The position numbers were made by a program, and so were the translations under genes. This document shows positions 25,660-41,348 of a DNA stretch of 64,000 nucleotides, piece by piece (within the stretch, counting starts at the first letter, position 1; each line of letters opens with the position of its first letter). This stretch comes from Ziziphus jujuba (Eukaryota > Streptophyta > Magnoliopsida > Rosales > Rhamnaceae), in NCBI RefSeq assembly GCF_031755915.1, contig NC_083383.1, positions 872,001-936,000 on the forward strand, in the 5' to 3' direction. A model generated the notes under the pieces. The model was not told the origin of the DNA and made no database searches. It worked only from the letters and a program-made list of their open reading frames with translations.

Positions 25660-28529
25660 GGCCAAGAACCAACTTCAAACTCGATAATAGTCAATAACAT
25701 CAGAGAAGAAAATCCGCCATAGAAGGTGAAGCAACTCCAAGCAACCCCAGAGCGCAAAAGCGATATCAGATTCTCCAAGTAACTAGTTCAGAACTGGCCC
25801 ATTCTTCTTCTTCTTCTTCTCCTCCTTCTCCTGCTACAACCCACATTGAAATCCAAGGCTTAAAAATACATCTTCTTTGATATTTTCAATCTCGACCCAA
25901 ATGATACAAATGCAATTTCAGGACAACCCGTTAGGTTAAGTTGGACTTTTAGGGCTTGTGGAGTCAAAATCAAGCAGTGTTTGGAAGAAGATGAAGAAGA
26001 AGGATAAAAATCTTTGGAATGCGTTTGATTTTGATACCTGGTTTTCCACTCTGTTTTTTAATATAGATACCGTTCTTTTGTTTGCACACACCAAACTGCA
26101 TGTGCCGGCAATTTAATTTATTATAAATTAAATTAAATTGGCTCCGCATTTAAGGAAATGTACTTCTGACTTTTATTTTATAGAAAAACAATTAAATATC
26201 ACCCAATCAAAATTCTTTCTTAATTTGCTTATGCTTTATCATAACCGTCCATCAAAAAATCACATCACCACTCGGTTTGGTAACTCCGGATATGTAGACC
26301 TTTTTATTATTATTTTGATGGTGAATCCAAGTTCAATTTCATCTTTCCGTTAAATTGTCAAAATCAAGCTATGGCCCACATAATTCAATACAATTACAGA
26401 CTCATTCACTGTTATCTATGAGATTTATATCCCATAGAAGAAAATAAACATCCTCTAATCTACTTTTCTCTATTTCTGGGCTTATTGACATTGTCAAAAT
26501 TGACAAGGAGCTATAAGTTGACCCAAAAAACAAAATTAAATTAAATTAAATAAAATTAAAAGATCCAACGAATTATTAAACAAAATCAGGTGTATAGCCC
26601 AAGTGAGATGCCTTTAACATTAAACAAAATGTTGGCCACTGTTTTGTTCAACATGGACTTAAACTTTTGTCTTAAAGCTAATGTTGTTTTATCGCAAATG
26701 CCTTTAACTTAATTATAATATCACTTATCCTATTATATATGGATGGCTGTCTTACTTTGATTAATGAATTGGAATCTCTTTCATTTTCCTTTTTTCCTAA
26801 ACCTTTTTCAGAGACAAGGCGACAAAACACAACCATATATAATTTCTATTTTATTTCGATAACATTTACTTTTTGTGTGTGTGTGTGTGTTTTTTTTTTA
26901 AATTGACATTTATTTTTGGGTTGGACATATACCTGCAGAATAATTAATAAAATATATAATTTTTAAAAATAAGGTTCAATTTTATCCCATTTGAACTTCA
27001 ATTTGACATTTTTATAGTAAACATTAACATGATAATGAAACATAACGACGCATACATATAGGTGTTAAGGTTAGAAAGTGAGAGAATTGACCAAATATAT
27101 TCATTAATTATAGGTATGATTATGAATCATGTTTATTAACTTGCTTAGTTTCCAACTTCACTGAACGAACCTCGTTAATATTTCAAACAATCATACATTT
27201 CTTTAACTTCAGGCTTGCAAGACAAGGATTGAGATTGATCTATAATGTATATGCTTTGGATATGATATTAGGCTGGATTGATTGCTTAGTAGATTTATTT
27301 CATCTCTAGCATTATTTTTTTTTTTTTTTATAAACGTTAGTTTATTTTATTATTATTTTTATATTTTTTGTAATTTAAGTTTGTTGAGATTGAAAAAAAA
27401 TATATATTATATTTTTTAAAACTAAAATATTATATATTTGTTCTTAAGTTTTGAACTCAGCCTTTTCATACAATGATTTCCAATTCAATTTCTTCTATTT
27501 TGATATAAAAAATAAATAAATAAAAGGAAGAAAAAATATATTTTATACAAACATATTATATATGTGATGGAATACTAACAGTGTGACTAAATATGTATAT
27601 ATATAATGATGTGGGTAACATAAATTTAAAAAGGTTTAAGAAGATTTATAATAAAGTCAGCATTTTAATGATATACTGTTTTAGAAGATTGGAGAGAATT
27701 ACTATATATATTTTTTAGCCCAAAAAAAAAAAAAGAAAGAAAAGAAAGAGAATAACTATATATAGTATTTTTTTTCTATTCTTCTAGTATTTTTTTTCTT
27801 AGATTGAAAAGGAAACATATTAACATACTAAATGAATATGATATATAAATTGATATCGTTTAAATTTTGATGATACAAAATATATCATCAATTTTAAATT
27901 ATTCTTTAAAAAATACAAAATTATTTGTAATTATTAATTAATTATATAAATTTTATTGAATTTTTTCTTTTTTGAAAAATTATTTTTAGAAAATTAACCT
28001 TTTATGAAAAATTTTGCTTTTAAAAAATTTCACAATGTTTGATAAAAACTTCAAAAAATAGAATATCACTTTAAGAGTGTCTTTTTTTATGATCACGTCA
28101 ACAAAGTAGAATGTTTAAAAAAATCCATTGGAGAAGTTTTTTTTTTTTAAGTGGCTATTTATTTTCTAATGTGACCCCAAAAAAAAAAAAAAATCAGCAC
28201 TAAACAGAATATTGAAAATACTTAAGTGCGAACCAGAAGAAGATACTATTTCATGTATAGAAGAAAAAGAAAAAGAAAAAAAGATAGGATATATTCAGGA
28301 GCCCTAAACCAAAGAGGAAAGAATGGGTTATTAATTGTTTAAGTTTTCCCAAATAATAGAATGATTGAATTGCATTAACTTTCAACTTAACAATTTAGTT
28401 GTAGTATATAGGAAAAGGCTAGCAAAACTTAATTGATCCCATTTAGTATATACAATTAACAAAACTGCAAGAAGGATGGGATTGTTTTGTGAATAATGAT
28501 AAAAGAAAAATATGATAAATTGATGATTA
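25660..28529. other. Intergenic spacer, S-acyltransferase promoter to MLO 3' end
   Basis: About 2.9 kb. The left 400 bp hold the 5' UTR of the DHHC gene, including a CTT/TTC run (25803-25830). The rest is strongly AT-rich with poly-T tracts (27315, 28138) and a (GT)n at 26874-26891. I see no reading frame with a recognisable domain. Confidence 0.5.
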
Positions 28530-30651
28530 TCAAGGCTTAACAAAGGAAAAATCATGACTTTGGGGTTCATTAATGCCATTATTAATTGTTAAAACTGCAA
28601 GTGAGTGTTGATGAAGGTTTGGTGGTGATGATCCATGATCGGCCTGGTCATGGGGTGGGGAACCTTCAATCTCAGAGAGGTCGAGGTCGGTGTCAGATTG
28701 ATAAGATCTTGGGGAATTCATAACGCTTTCGATGTCTGAATGGTTATGGTTGGACCTGTACTTGTGGTTGTGCAGCAGATGCAATGGGGATGTGCCATGG
28801 CTCGGTGTGTTTTCACCGCTAATGAACCCTGAATTGGACCCATCTCCTCCTCCTCCACGTTTCCTCTGTTTCTTTCTCTCTTTCGCTGCCTTTTGCCATT
28901 TTTTGAGAGCTTTGGCTGTTTGCTCTTCAAATATTGCTTTCTTCATGTGAGACCCCATCTGCACATACATAGCATATATATAAATGGATTAATACATACA
29001 TACATGTATATATATATATATATATACACACCACAAGTAAATATTCAAAACCAAAATAAAAACAAAAACAAAAAAAAATAGAAAAATGCTTACTTGAGTA
29101 ACCAATGCATAAAGAGGGAAGGTAATATAACTGCATAAGATCTGTAACGCTACCCCGAGAAAAACTCTTGTCAATATTGCTGGTAAGTTTTCATGGAAGC
29201 ATGATGTGGGCCCAAATTCATACTGCATACATCACAAGCACATCTGTCATACAAACCTTTGAATTTCTTCCAATAAAAATATCCATATACAACAAAAAAT
29301 ACATAGTTTAATTTTGACTTACACATATCCACAAGAAGTAAGCCATTTGGAATGCATTCTGTCCAAGATCACCCAAATTAATTAGTATATAGTGATCATT
29401 TAAAGCAATCCATGTATTATATTTTATATATATATATATAGAGAAATATATATGTAATAATTTGCATGTCTATAATAAAGTAAAAGAGATACCTGGAAAA
29501 GCGTGAAGTGGATTAGGAAGAGAATCCATTCAGGGCGATTAAACCAGAAATACTTGTTGCTTGGCTCCACCACAAGAGCTCCTTTCACTACTGTAGTTCG
29601 TTCTTGGATTTCTTGAGCCATCTCCATGATGATTAGTTCAAGTTTTGTACCAACAAGGAGAAGAATCTGCAACCCATTATTATTATTATTATTACTATTA
29701 TACTGCAAATGCTTATTTAGTTAATTATAGAAAACATGTGAATTAATTTCATTAATTTTTGGTGAGGTTTTTCTTAATTTGTCTTACAATGAGCGGTGCA
29801 AATGACAACCAGGTTAGCGTATACCATTCTGCACAAACACACACAATACACGTGGAATTAGACTTTCAGATTATGATGAACACCCCGATAATTAAGAGAC
29901 TTTTTTGTGTATTTTGAAAGAGAGAGAGAGAGAGAGAGAGTAAATTATATATTTACTGTAAACGTTTAGAAGCAGAAAGATGATTGCAAATATCCACAGA
30001 GGAATGCTGCAAATTAAATCAATTGTTATGTGTAAGTAGAAGAAAATGAATTGGTAGTGGCAGAGTTAATTAGGATTGAGAAAGAAACCTAACACCCACG
30101 ACCACTTTAAAGTCATCTTCCATTGATCTCTTTACGTACTTGTGGAAGTCAAATTTGCTATTTGGCGCAAAATGTGCCTGCATTTTGATACACAAGGCAT
30201 TTATTAATTAATTGTCAGAATTTTATTAAATTAAAAATTGTAGCTATATTAAGGAATTACGAACGTTAATAAATCCTTGACGCATTGTCAAATAGTCGAC
30301 TTTTGTCACCGAGCCAAAGAATTGTCTGAAGAATGCCACCTGCATAAATTTAATTTCTTAACAAAATTTCAGAAAATTTAATTTAATTTAACAGTTGAGC
30401 GGTTTAACAAAATTTCAAAAGGAAGGTCAACGTTAGGGATCAAGCCTTACAATCCATCTAATTCCGGGTGTTGTAGAAAAGCCAGAGTGACGTTTCACAA
30501 AGGATGTTTGATGAGTAAACCTGAATCTTGCAGGATCTGTATGGATAACAAAGTCAAAACCCCTCCTTTAATTTTAACAGTGCCCTTTAGTTTGGACCTC
30601 CAAAAATAAAATAAATTACTGTCTTCAACTTTGAAGACCATAATGAATATG

Positions 30652-30684
<33 letters not shown>

Positions 30685-31839
30685 GTACACATAATCCTAC
30701 CGAAAAAAAGAAAAAAAAGAAAAAAGAATAAAAGCAATAAATTATAGCTTATTATACCATTTGTAAACTGATATTCCAAGGACGATGTTTCTGATTCCCA
30801 AGACTTCCATTTCTTCATCTGCTCAACATTAATTTTTGCTTGGCTAAGTTTTGATTAATTTCTTGTTGTAGGGTGAGAGTAAACCCGTGTAAAAGTCGTA
30901 AATACTTACTTTGGCCTTGGCAAGTACGATGGTAACCACGCTATAGAGAATATGAAACACAGCCAGGACGAATATAAATATATGCAACTGGTGCAAACCA
31001 GAATATGTAATCAACGGAACCTTACCCTAAATTCCACATAAAAAAAAAAAAAAAAAATTAACAAATTAAATCATGAATTATTAACTTCTCCCTATATTTT
31101 ATAGTAAAGTTAAAGTTGTGGCATGCTTTGCTTACATATTTAGAGCAATACTCTTCTTTAGCAGGTGCCAAGACTCTGCGCCATATATCATTCTCAGCCA
31201 GGGAAAGCAATTTTCTCCTGTTATTTCCACCATCATCTTCCTCATCCTCCTTTCCATTGCCAAACTTGCAGGGAAGCATGGTATCACCAATTTTTGCTGG
31301 GATGCATATTTTCGTTACATATTTCGTACCCACGGTCAGTAATAGGGATATAAAACCCAATAGCATTAGCTCTGTCAAAAAAATGAATAAATGTATGTTA
31401 ATTAGGTTTAACTTTAGCTTAGTTATCCACTGACAAGTGACAATTAACCTTCTATCATCAATCTACGTATATATGATGGAGAAAATAATAAATATCAAAA
31501 TTAATTCAAGTCTGACCAGCTTTAATTTTCTCCAGAGCTTCACTCATGGCCTTCTTACGGCGTTTATGGAACCACTGTCGTCATTACAAAAGAAAAGTAT
31601 AAATATAATTATATAAATAGGTAGATGGTACTATTTGGATATACAAACAAAAACAGAATCCAAATTAGCTAGGAATTAGGAAATTTGGAAAAAAAAAAAA
31701 AAATACTAAAAACCTTAGATAGGGAATGGATTGCATGCTCTATCAGAATAGAAACGATAACAAAAACAGCGCAAACAAGAGCAACAGCCCAAGTGGGTGT
31801 ATCTTTAAGAGTCCTTTCTCCAGGAGAACCAGAAGCCAT
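28530..31839 (-). CDS. MLO protein, clade V type with DFSF tail motif
   Basis: ATG 31839 gives [20 protein letters not shown]; the last exon is 28958-28530; the full model is about 568 residues in 15 exons. The order of family landmarks is complete: [157 protein letters not shown]. The tail keeps a basic amphipathic calmodulin-binding segment ([17 protein letters not shown]), the [14 protein letters not shown] box, and near the end the D-F-S-F tetrapeptide followed by VKP. That tetrapeptide is diagnostic of clade V MLOs (Arabidopsis MLO2/6/12), the group whose loss gives powdery mildew resistance. All reconstructed junctions are in frame and no lesion is seen, so it looks functional. Confidence 0.93.
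29920..29941. repeat. (GA)n microsatellite in a clade V MLO intron
   Basis: A GA dinucleotide run in the intron preceding the VYR/WYT junction. A (TA)n of similar size lies in another intron at 30653-30681. Confidence 0.9.
30653..30681. repeat. (TA)n microsatellite in a clade V MLO intron
   Basis: A pure TA run about 30 bp long between the ATC-CAT/DPARF exon and the KKWKSWE exon. Confidence 0.9.
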
Positions 31840-32192
31840 GGCCTGCTCTGGATGATCTAGCTGTCCAACTAAAATTAAGCTGATAGATTAAATGTGAAGA
31901 GGGAAGCATTCATAGTGAGAGGTTATAAGTAATAAGGGTGGGGGTTAATTAAGTAGTAGAATTAAAAAACAAGGCAAAGCGTGTTTTTGGAGAGGAAATC
32001 TCACGCTGTAGCCTAAAGAGTTGTCTATACTGGATGGTTTTTAGTGCATGGTAGGTAACCTATTATCTATCTTATGGTGTTTGGGTTGGGGGAAGATTTC
32101 AAAACACCATTATTCTAAACATTTTTAATGGAAGCCGGCTATTGCAGCCAAAACAGAGACCGACATTGCAAACGGTCATGGAATATCGATTT

Positions 32193-32235
<43 letters not shown>

Positions 32236-33343
32236 CAATCATAGTCTACTTATCAAAACTGGCGAGGTTTACAATAATATTATTCAACAGAAGGAACTCA
32301 TATTTGCCTCGTAAATTTATATATTTATATACTTGGTAGTAAAGTACGAAGAAGCGGTCACAAGGAGTTCCAGAATGACTCGGGAATTATGGAAGAATAT
32401 GTATATCTTACCCAGTATATATAAACACCGTAGATGCGTTGAATGCTTTTTCTTTTTTTCTTTTTTTTGGATATTTAGGAACCTCTTCTTGTTGTTGATG
32501 ATGGAGATGGGTTGCCTAGAAGACACCGAGCTTATCAACTATTTAGTTCTTCAGTATTAGCGCCATCTTTTGTTGTTTTTCAGATTGGCCTCTTGCTGCT
32601 CAAATATGTTCTTTTTTTTATTAGTTATTTATCTTTTAAATCAGATTCTTTAAGATTTGGTATTCCCAAATACTCCATGTAATATTTAATAAATAATACT
32701 AGACTTCTTTTGGTGGTTAGACCAAGTCCTCACATACTATACGTTAATTTTAAGTTAGGCTTGTGAAAAGCCAGATAAAATCCATTTTAATTTTACCACT
32801 GGTCCGTCCGTCGTTGAAGGATTGCAATATTAATATGCAATCAAAATCCTCAAATAAATAAAACTATTCCCACCTTTATTTAACTTATCAGAGAGCCCAG
32901 AAAACCCGTTGCGAGGTGTCCTCACGCATTGAATGAATATGAAAGCAATTGATTGGGCTTTCAAGCCCGTTGTTTTTGAGAATCAGCCTGTTACAAAAGT
33001 CCAGGTACTCCTTTTGCCCGGAACAAACAAAAGGAAAACCCACTCGCAAATCCGCAAGATGCTATTGTAAAACGACACCCCCTTTTGGTCGTTTGAAAAA
33101 TCGGACGAACGGCACCGACTGGGGAGATTCAAGTAGACTGTAGATGTAGCTCAGCCTATCAATATTTTTGTAGTTTGACTCTTTTACGAAACTAATAAAA
33201 AATTAACACATAGATATCATCGAACGCACTCTCGTTTTTCTCTCCTTTCCACCACTGTCTCACTCTCATATCCTTTTCTCTCTGGCTGGCTGTCTAGCTC
33301 GCTCGCTCGCTCGCTCAGTGTTGTTGTTGCTGTAGGGAAAACA
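31840..33343. promoter_or_regulatory. Divergent upstream region, clade V MLO / envelope protein gene
   Basis: 1.5 kb between two divergent start codons. It holds a (TA)n at 32192-32234, short frames without domains, and near the right end a pyrimidine-rich 5' UTR with a GCTC tetranucleotide repeat (33296-33317). Individual promoter elements cannot be assigned. Confidence 0.5.
32192..32234. repeat. (TA)n microsatellite
   Basis: A TA run with a single C interruption at 32201, lying about 350 bp upstream of the clade V MLO start codon. Confidence 0.9.
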
Positions 33344-36246
33344 ATGACTGCCCTTTCCAATTCGTTCATGTTAACTAAAAATCCTGGAATCCAGCTATCT
33401 TCCGGTAATTCAAACCCCCCAACTGATTGTTCTTTTTTCGCTTATTTTCACTGCTTCTTTTCTTTTTAAATTTTCCGACCCCAGTAGATCTTCTTGCCCT
33501 TTGGGTTCATCATATCTGCTTTGCTGCGTTGCAATGCAATCCTGAATGTGCATAAATTGTTGCCGAGCTGCTCGAATCTTTTAGCTATCAAGAAATCGGT
33601 GTCTGTAGCGGCAAATAGTTTTGATTTTTGCGGTTAGGTGTGATCTGGGTTCTTGTCACATTTTGGCGAACTTAATTGGTAGTGAAGGGAAATACAAAAT
33701 AGGTTTTATGGTTTGTCTCTTGGAGAATTTAGATGTTAAGACTGACATGCTCCTTTTTAACAACGTCTTGCGTTAAGAAAAATGAGAGGAAATGGATATT
33801 TTTCATTTCGTGTTTCTTCAATTTTCTGACAAATCCCTTTAATTGTTTTTCTATTCATTTCCTATATATCGGTTATTTCAAACTGTTTCTGAAATTTGTT
33901 GTGCCGGTTTAACTTTAACAACATGTTGCTTAGCTGTTATTGTGAGCCCCATCTCAGTTCTTATGCATTTCTGATACCGTCAAAATGTTAGGTGTTATCT
34001 GTATCTGTATGCATTTCTTTATCCATGTAGCGTTAAGAAACCTGTGGAATTTGATAACTGAAAAAAAAGAAAAAACTATTGGATCATAGTAGCGTAACGT
34101 TTGATTTCATCTAGAGCTTTTGCGTTGTTGTCTAATTTCCTATATGTTATAACATGGCGGTAAATTTTGTCGGGAGGGTAAAGAACCTTCAATGAAAAAT
34201 GAAAAACGGCCTTCCATTGGATGTTCTCATTATTGGGTATGTTTTAAATGCGTATGCATTCTGCATGCTTCTCCATATCTAAGACACACTAACCATGTTT
34301 CCGGGAGTGTTTTGCTCACTTACTGAGTGTTAGTCTGTTTTTATCTCCTTGGCTTTGGCATGCTATTAATCTTTCTATTCTTTTTTCAAAATATTTCTAG
34401 GATGTCCTCTGAAACCATCAGACCATTGCTTTGGGAGTATATGCCCATCTAACTTGTCTATCAGTCACAAGCGTGGAAGGAATGTTCAACTTTGTACCTC
34501 CAGAAGGCCCTTTGCTGTTCAAGCTGCATATAGGTATGCTTTGTCCTTCGTATGTGTCCTCATGTTCGTAGTCCTTGTCTATATTTTGTTGTTGCAATAT
34601 TGCCAACTGAAATGATTTCATGTAACTTGTTTGCTAGTTTAGCTGTTTCTAGCTGCAGAACATCAACCAGTGAACTCAACCGGGTGTTGCGATGCCTGGT
34701 TAGATTTAATAGATAAATGGAACAAGGGACAGAAAGAATAATGACTAAAAGTTGAGACCTGGGATATGGTTTTGAGTTTCCTTCTTCTGTTTTCCCCACC
34801 CAATTTTCCTGCTTATCAAGTGAAGAAAAAATATGGGGGTTTTTCTAGTTTAGGAATATTTTGGTTGATGAGTTAATTTGTGGGCTGTAGATAGCTCTGT
34901 TTATTCTATAAGATGTCTTTGTGAAAGTCTCTCCTATTGAATAAAAAAGAAAAAATCAATACAACCAAGCGCTATCCTTATTCTTATATGTATGAGCCTC
35001 TTCGCATATGGTCTGTTCTCATGTGGCTTCTAATGGTAAATAGAATTTCAATAAATGTTATTACTCCAAATGTAACTTGACTTGTGGATGTCTAATTGGG
35101 TGTCCTTTTTATCATGTTTTGCTTTGTGTATATGTTCTAGCTTTCATTAGATCAGGGTTATTTGGGGGATTTTCCATAAATGACTATAAAATCTTATGTT
35201 GTTCCTGCTTTTATGATTACAGTGATGGTGGAAGGGCAAACAGTGGAAGCATTTTTATCGGTGGCTTTGTTTTGGGGGGACTTATAGTTGGCACACTGGG
35301 TTGTGTATATGCACCTCAGGTGGTACTTGTGACCTATAACATTACCTTCTATAAATTCTTGGAATCATTATTCTGTGCCATGCAAATGACAATGAATAAT
35401 TAAGTATCTTAATATAAGTGTTTGTAAAATAATGTATTGTATAGCTAAGGAGTTTCTTACTACTAAATAATTTTAAATTATGCTTTGTAGTTCCTAAGCG
35501 ATTAGATTGAACTATTTGGACTTTAGATGCACTGTAGTTTGTGGGCTACATGGCTATAAACTTCTCATTTACAGTCATATAGCTGCAAGCCAGTTTAATC
35601 ATTTTCTGCCTGACCAGTTTTTTTTTTTTTTTTCTTTTTTTCTTTTTTTCTCTTATAAACAGATCAGCAAAGCACTGGCTGGAACTGACCGGAAGAAGTT
35701 AATGAGTAAACTGCCAAAATTCATATATGATGAAGATAAAGCTTTGGAGGTGAGAAGTTGTTCTTTGCTAATTTCACAAGCCATTCTCATGATAAATGCT
35801 TTGTACTGAAATTTGCTTTGCCTAATTTATCTACGAGAGAGCCTTTTTCTATTTATATATTGAATTTAGTTTTATTTTTTATGTTTTTCTTCTTTCACTA
35901 TGCTGTGGACGGCATGTTTGTGTTTGTCTTTTTGACATTAATTTCATTGTTTTCAGTTTTTAAGTATTTCCTTAAATGTCATGTAAATTCATGGTTTAGT
36001 TCATACTCTAATAATAATCTCCCATAAAGATCGATCAAAGAAGTTCGTTCAACCTCTTTATGCTGAAATTTGTCTTGGCCTTTTAATAATTGCTTCCAGA
36101 AACAGCGAAAAAAGTTGGCTGAGAAGATTGCACAGCTCAACTCTGCTATAGATGATGTTTCTTCACAACTTCGTACAGAGGATGCCCCAAATGATGCACC
36201 AAATGGAGTAGCTGTGAACTCGGATGAAGTGGAAGCCGCCATATGA
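33344..36246 (+). CDS. Small chloroplast (inner-envelope type) membrane protein, At1g42960-like
   Basis: Exons are 33344-33404, 34401-34533, 35223-35319, 35663-35749 and 36100-36246, giving 174 residues; all junctions are GT-AG. The first 65 or so residues ([20 protein letters not shown]..., Ser/Arg-rich, few acidic) look like a plastid transit peptide ending near [11 protein letters not shown]. One Gly-rich hydrophobic segment follows ([24 protein letters not shown]), then a basic stretch ([24 protein letters not shown]) and a heptad-like helix ([24 protein letters not shown]). It resembles the uncharacterised Arabidopsis protein At1g42960, described as an inner-envelope protein. That gene, from memory, neighbours GAPB (At1g42970), and the same neighbour is found here 1.1 kb downstream. 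The biochemical function is unknown; I do not assign one. Confidence 0.8.
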
Positions 36247-37368
36247 GATTGCTGTGGTTTACAGTATTGTACCTGTTTCAGATTGGGAAATAATATTTTG
36301 AATTTCTTGCAATGTTTTCCTCTACTGCTCGAGAATCAATATACTTTGTCTGTTTCAATATAGCGCGTCCCAGCTTGAGTAAATAGATTGTTACTAATAT
36401 TTGGAGTGATTACTCATTGTAGCAGCTGTTTTGTGCTGCGCATGTTTTCTTTTATGAGTATCAATGAATTAGAATGTCTGCTTCGTTTGATAGCCTGTCT
36501 CGTTGCAGAGAATTGTGAGATGAAGAAATCTCCTGGAGGTCATAATTGGATTGGCAAGCAAATTCTTTTTCCTTTTCTCTTTTTTACTCCTTTATGAGCA
36601 AGATGAATTTCTCATTTTCTTAGTTCAGTATAATGGGTTAATCGTTTAAATAGGCATCAATTTTTCATAACTTTTATTTTATTTTATTTTTGAATATAGT
36701 ATTATTATATATTACTATTTCTTTAAACAAGGAGAACTCCGTATGTGCTTACAATCTGCCTGAAAATGATTCTCAATCATACAAGATTCGGTATTCACCT
36801 TTCTCCCTACAGTGAAATGACAGATATTCTTCTTGAATCAAAGCGTTTTCTACCATCCACTATGATTCGTTGTCAGCCATAAATCTCCTAATAATAAAAA
36901 GGATAAAAATCTATGGCATTAGCTAGATGTAGGAGATTATAGCTAAGCCTTAATTTAGATTGTGCACGTTAGAAATTGGACACATTCATTTTGACGCATT
37001 GTCCATGCAAGCATCCATCATATGGAGAGAGCAAATAAAATAAATGTAAGGGGCAATGTAGGAAAAGAGAATGGGGTTGAATGGTCTATGGTTCATAATA
37101 TTTTTAAGTGGCAATTCCAAACACGACCTTATCTATGTATATCTTCTTATACAGCGCATGCTCACCACACATTCCTTCAAACACATTGCAACCATAATTT
37201 CCAAAAGAAATAAAATAAAATGCAAAACAAAGTAGAGGAAGAAGTCTTAGAATAACTGAATAAAACGAATTCAACTCTTTCTCTCTTTATGTATGTGTAT
37301 ACATATATAAGTATAAAGGGTGAGAAAGTCCAGTAGTGTAGCTTCTATTGCAGCTAGCTCTATCATCC
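36247..37368. promoter_or_regulatory. 3' flank of the envelope gene and GAPB promoter
   Basis: 1.1 kb. The left third is 3' UTR. A TATA-like atatataag at 37303-37311 lies 58 bp upstream of the GAPB ATG, at a spacing that fits a short 5' UTR. I could not define light-response elements with confidence. Confidence 0.5.
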
Positions 37369-39986
<2,618 letters not shown>

Positions 39987-41348
39987 TTAAACCATCAATT
40001 ACATATCATGTGGTCATCCTTTTTTTTTTTTTTTTTTGGGCTAATTGTCTTACAGGGGGACCAAATGGAGCTTACTTTGTTCCCAATGAAAGCTGAGGAG
40101 AGGGACTAAAATCTTTTGTCAACTTTACCTATTAATTTAATAAGCTGTCCAAGATTGATTCTAAGGCATACACTATTCACCCAACCAAAAAAAAAAACCT
40201 TATTTTCTAAGTTTTTTTTTTCTTTTTTTCCTTCAATATATTTGGACCTCAAATTTCCAAAAACAAATAAATTATATATCCGATATAAATAAGAAAAATA
40301 GATGCAACGTAAAGGAATGTGGATGCAATGTGAATTTGAGCTCCATACCTTTAAATTTGGCTTGAAAGTTCATTTTTCAGTTGTATTCGAAAATTATAAG
40401 TACCTTATTACTAGGTCCTGATTTATTACTTTATTATAAACTCTGCATATTAATCAGTTACTAGAAATTTATATTGTATGAATAGCCAATTTCTCAATTG
40501 ATGGTAAAAGACATGGTTTCCTGTATAAAGATCTAGTTCGAAAATATTATAGTAATAGCAATAAAGCCATTTCCTCAAAAATAAAATGCATATTACTTAT
40601 TTTTCCAAATGAATAAAAGAATACAACCATTAATATAAATAATTTTGGCCGTTTGGTAATGTTTAAATTACAATAATTTGTATAATCTTTATTTGTATTC
40701 TATAATAATTTTTTTTTATGTTTATAATCAACAAAGATCTAAATATAACTTCATCTTCATTATCACAAAAAAAAAAAAAAATTCATTTTCATCTTATGGC
40801 AGAATCGGTTATAAAAAGAAATAGTTATAAACATGAATAGAACTTAGAAGATAAATTAAATATTGTACAAATAATTCCATAAAATTTGCTATTACATGTC
40901 TTTACAAGTAATTCGTCGTGTATCTTTTTTTATTTTAAAGGCAAAGAACTATTTCTATTTCTTATAGAAAAATATATTTTAAAAAAATTTTGAGAAATAT
41001 AAAAAATATGTTAAAATTTCCACGAATTATTTTTTTTATTTTAACGCGGCAATTTCCTACTTACTTGTTAAGTCGGAGTTACCCGATGGGGCACCGAACC
41101 CGAAAAGTCAAAAATGGAGGATGTGCGAGTTCCGTAAGCTGTAACAGATCAAATAATCAAAAAATTGCAAATGATGGAAATGGCAAAGCAGCAAATTTTG
41201 ACCTTGCAATTGGATGCCTGAGCTGTTGGCCTCCCAAATTTCCAAAACCCTAATTCCCCTTGATTCCGTTATTTGTTGCCAATTTCAAATTCTCATATTG
41301 CTTAAAACCGCTAGATCCGAACCCCAAATTCCAATCTGAATCTTAGAA
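39987..41348. other. Intergenic spacer between GAPB and IRE1
   Basis: 1.36 kb, strongly AT-rich with poly-T/A tracts (40020, 40180, 40210, 40767). The right 300 bp, which become less AT-rich, should carry the IRE1 promoter and 5' UTR. No further gene is seen. Confidence 0.5.
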
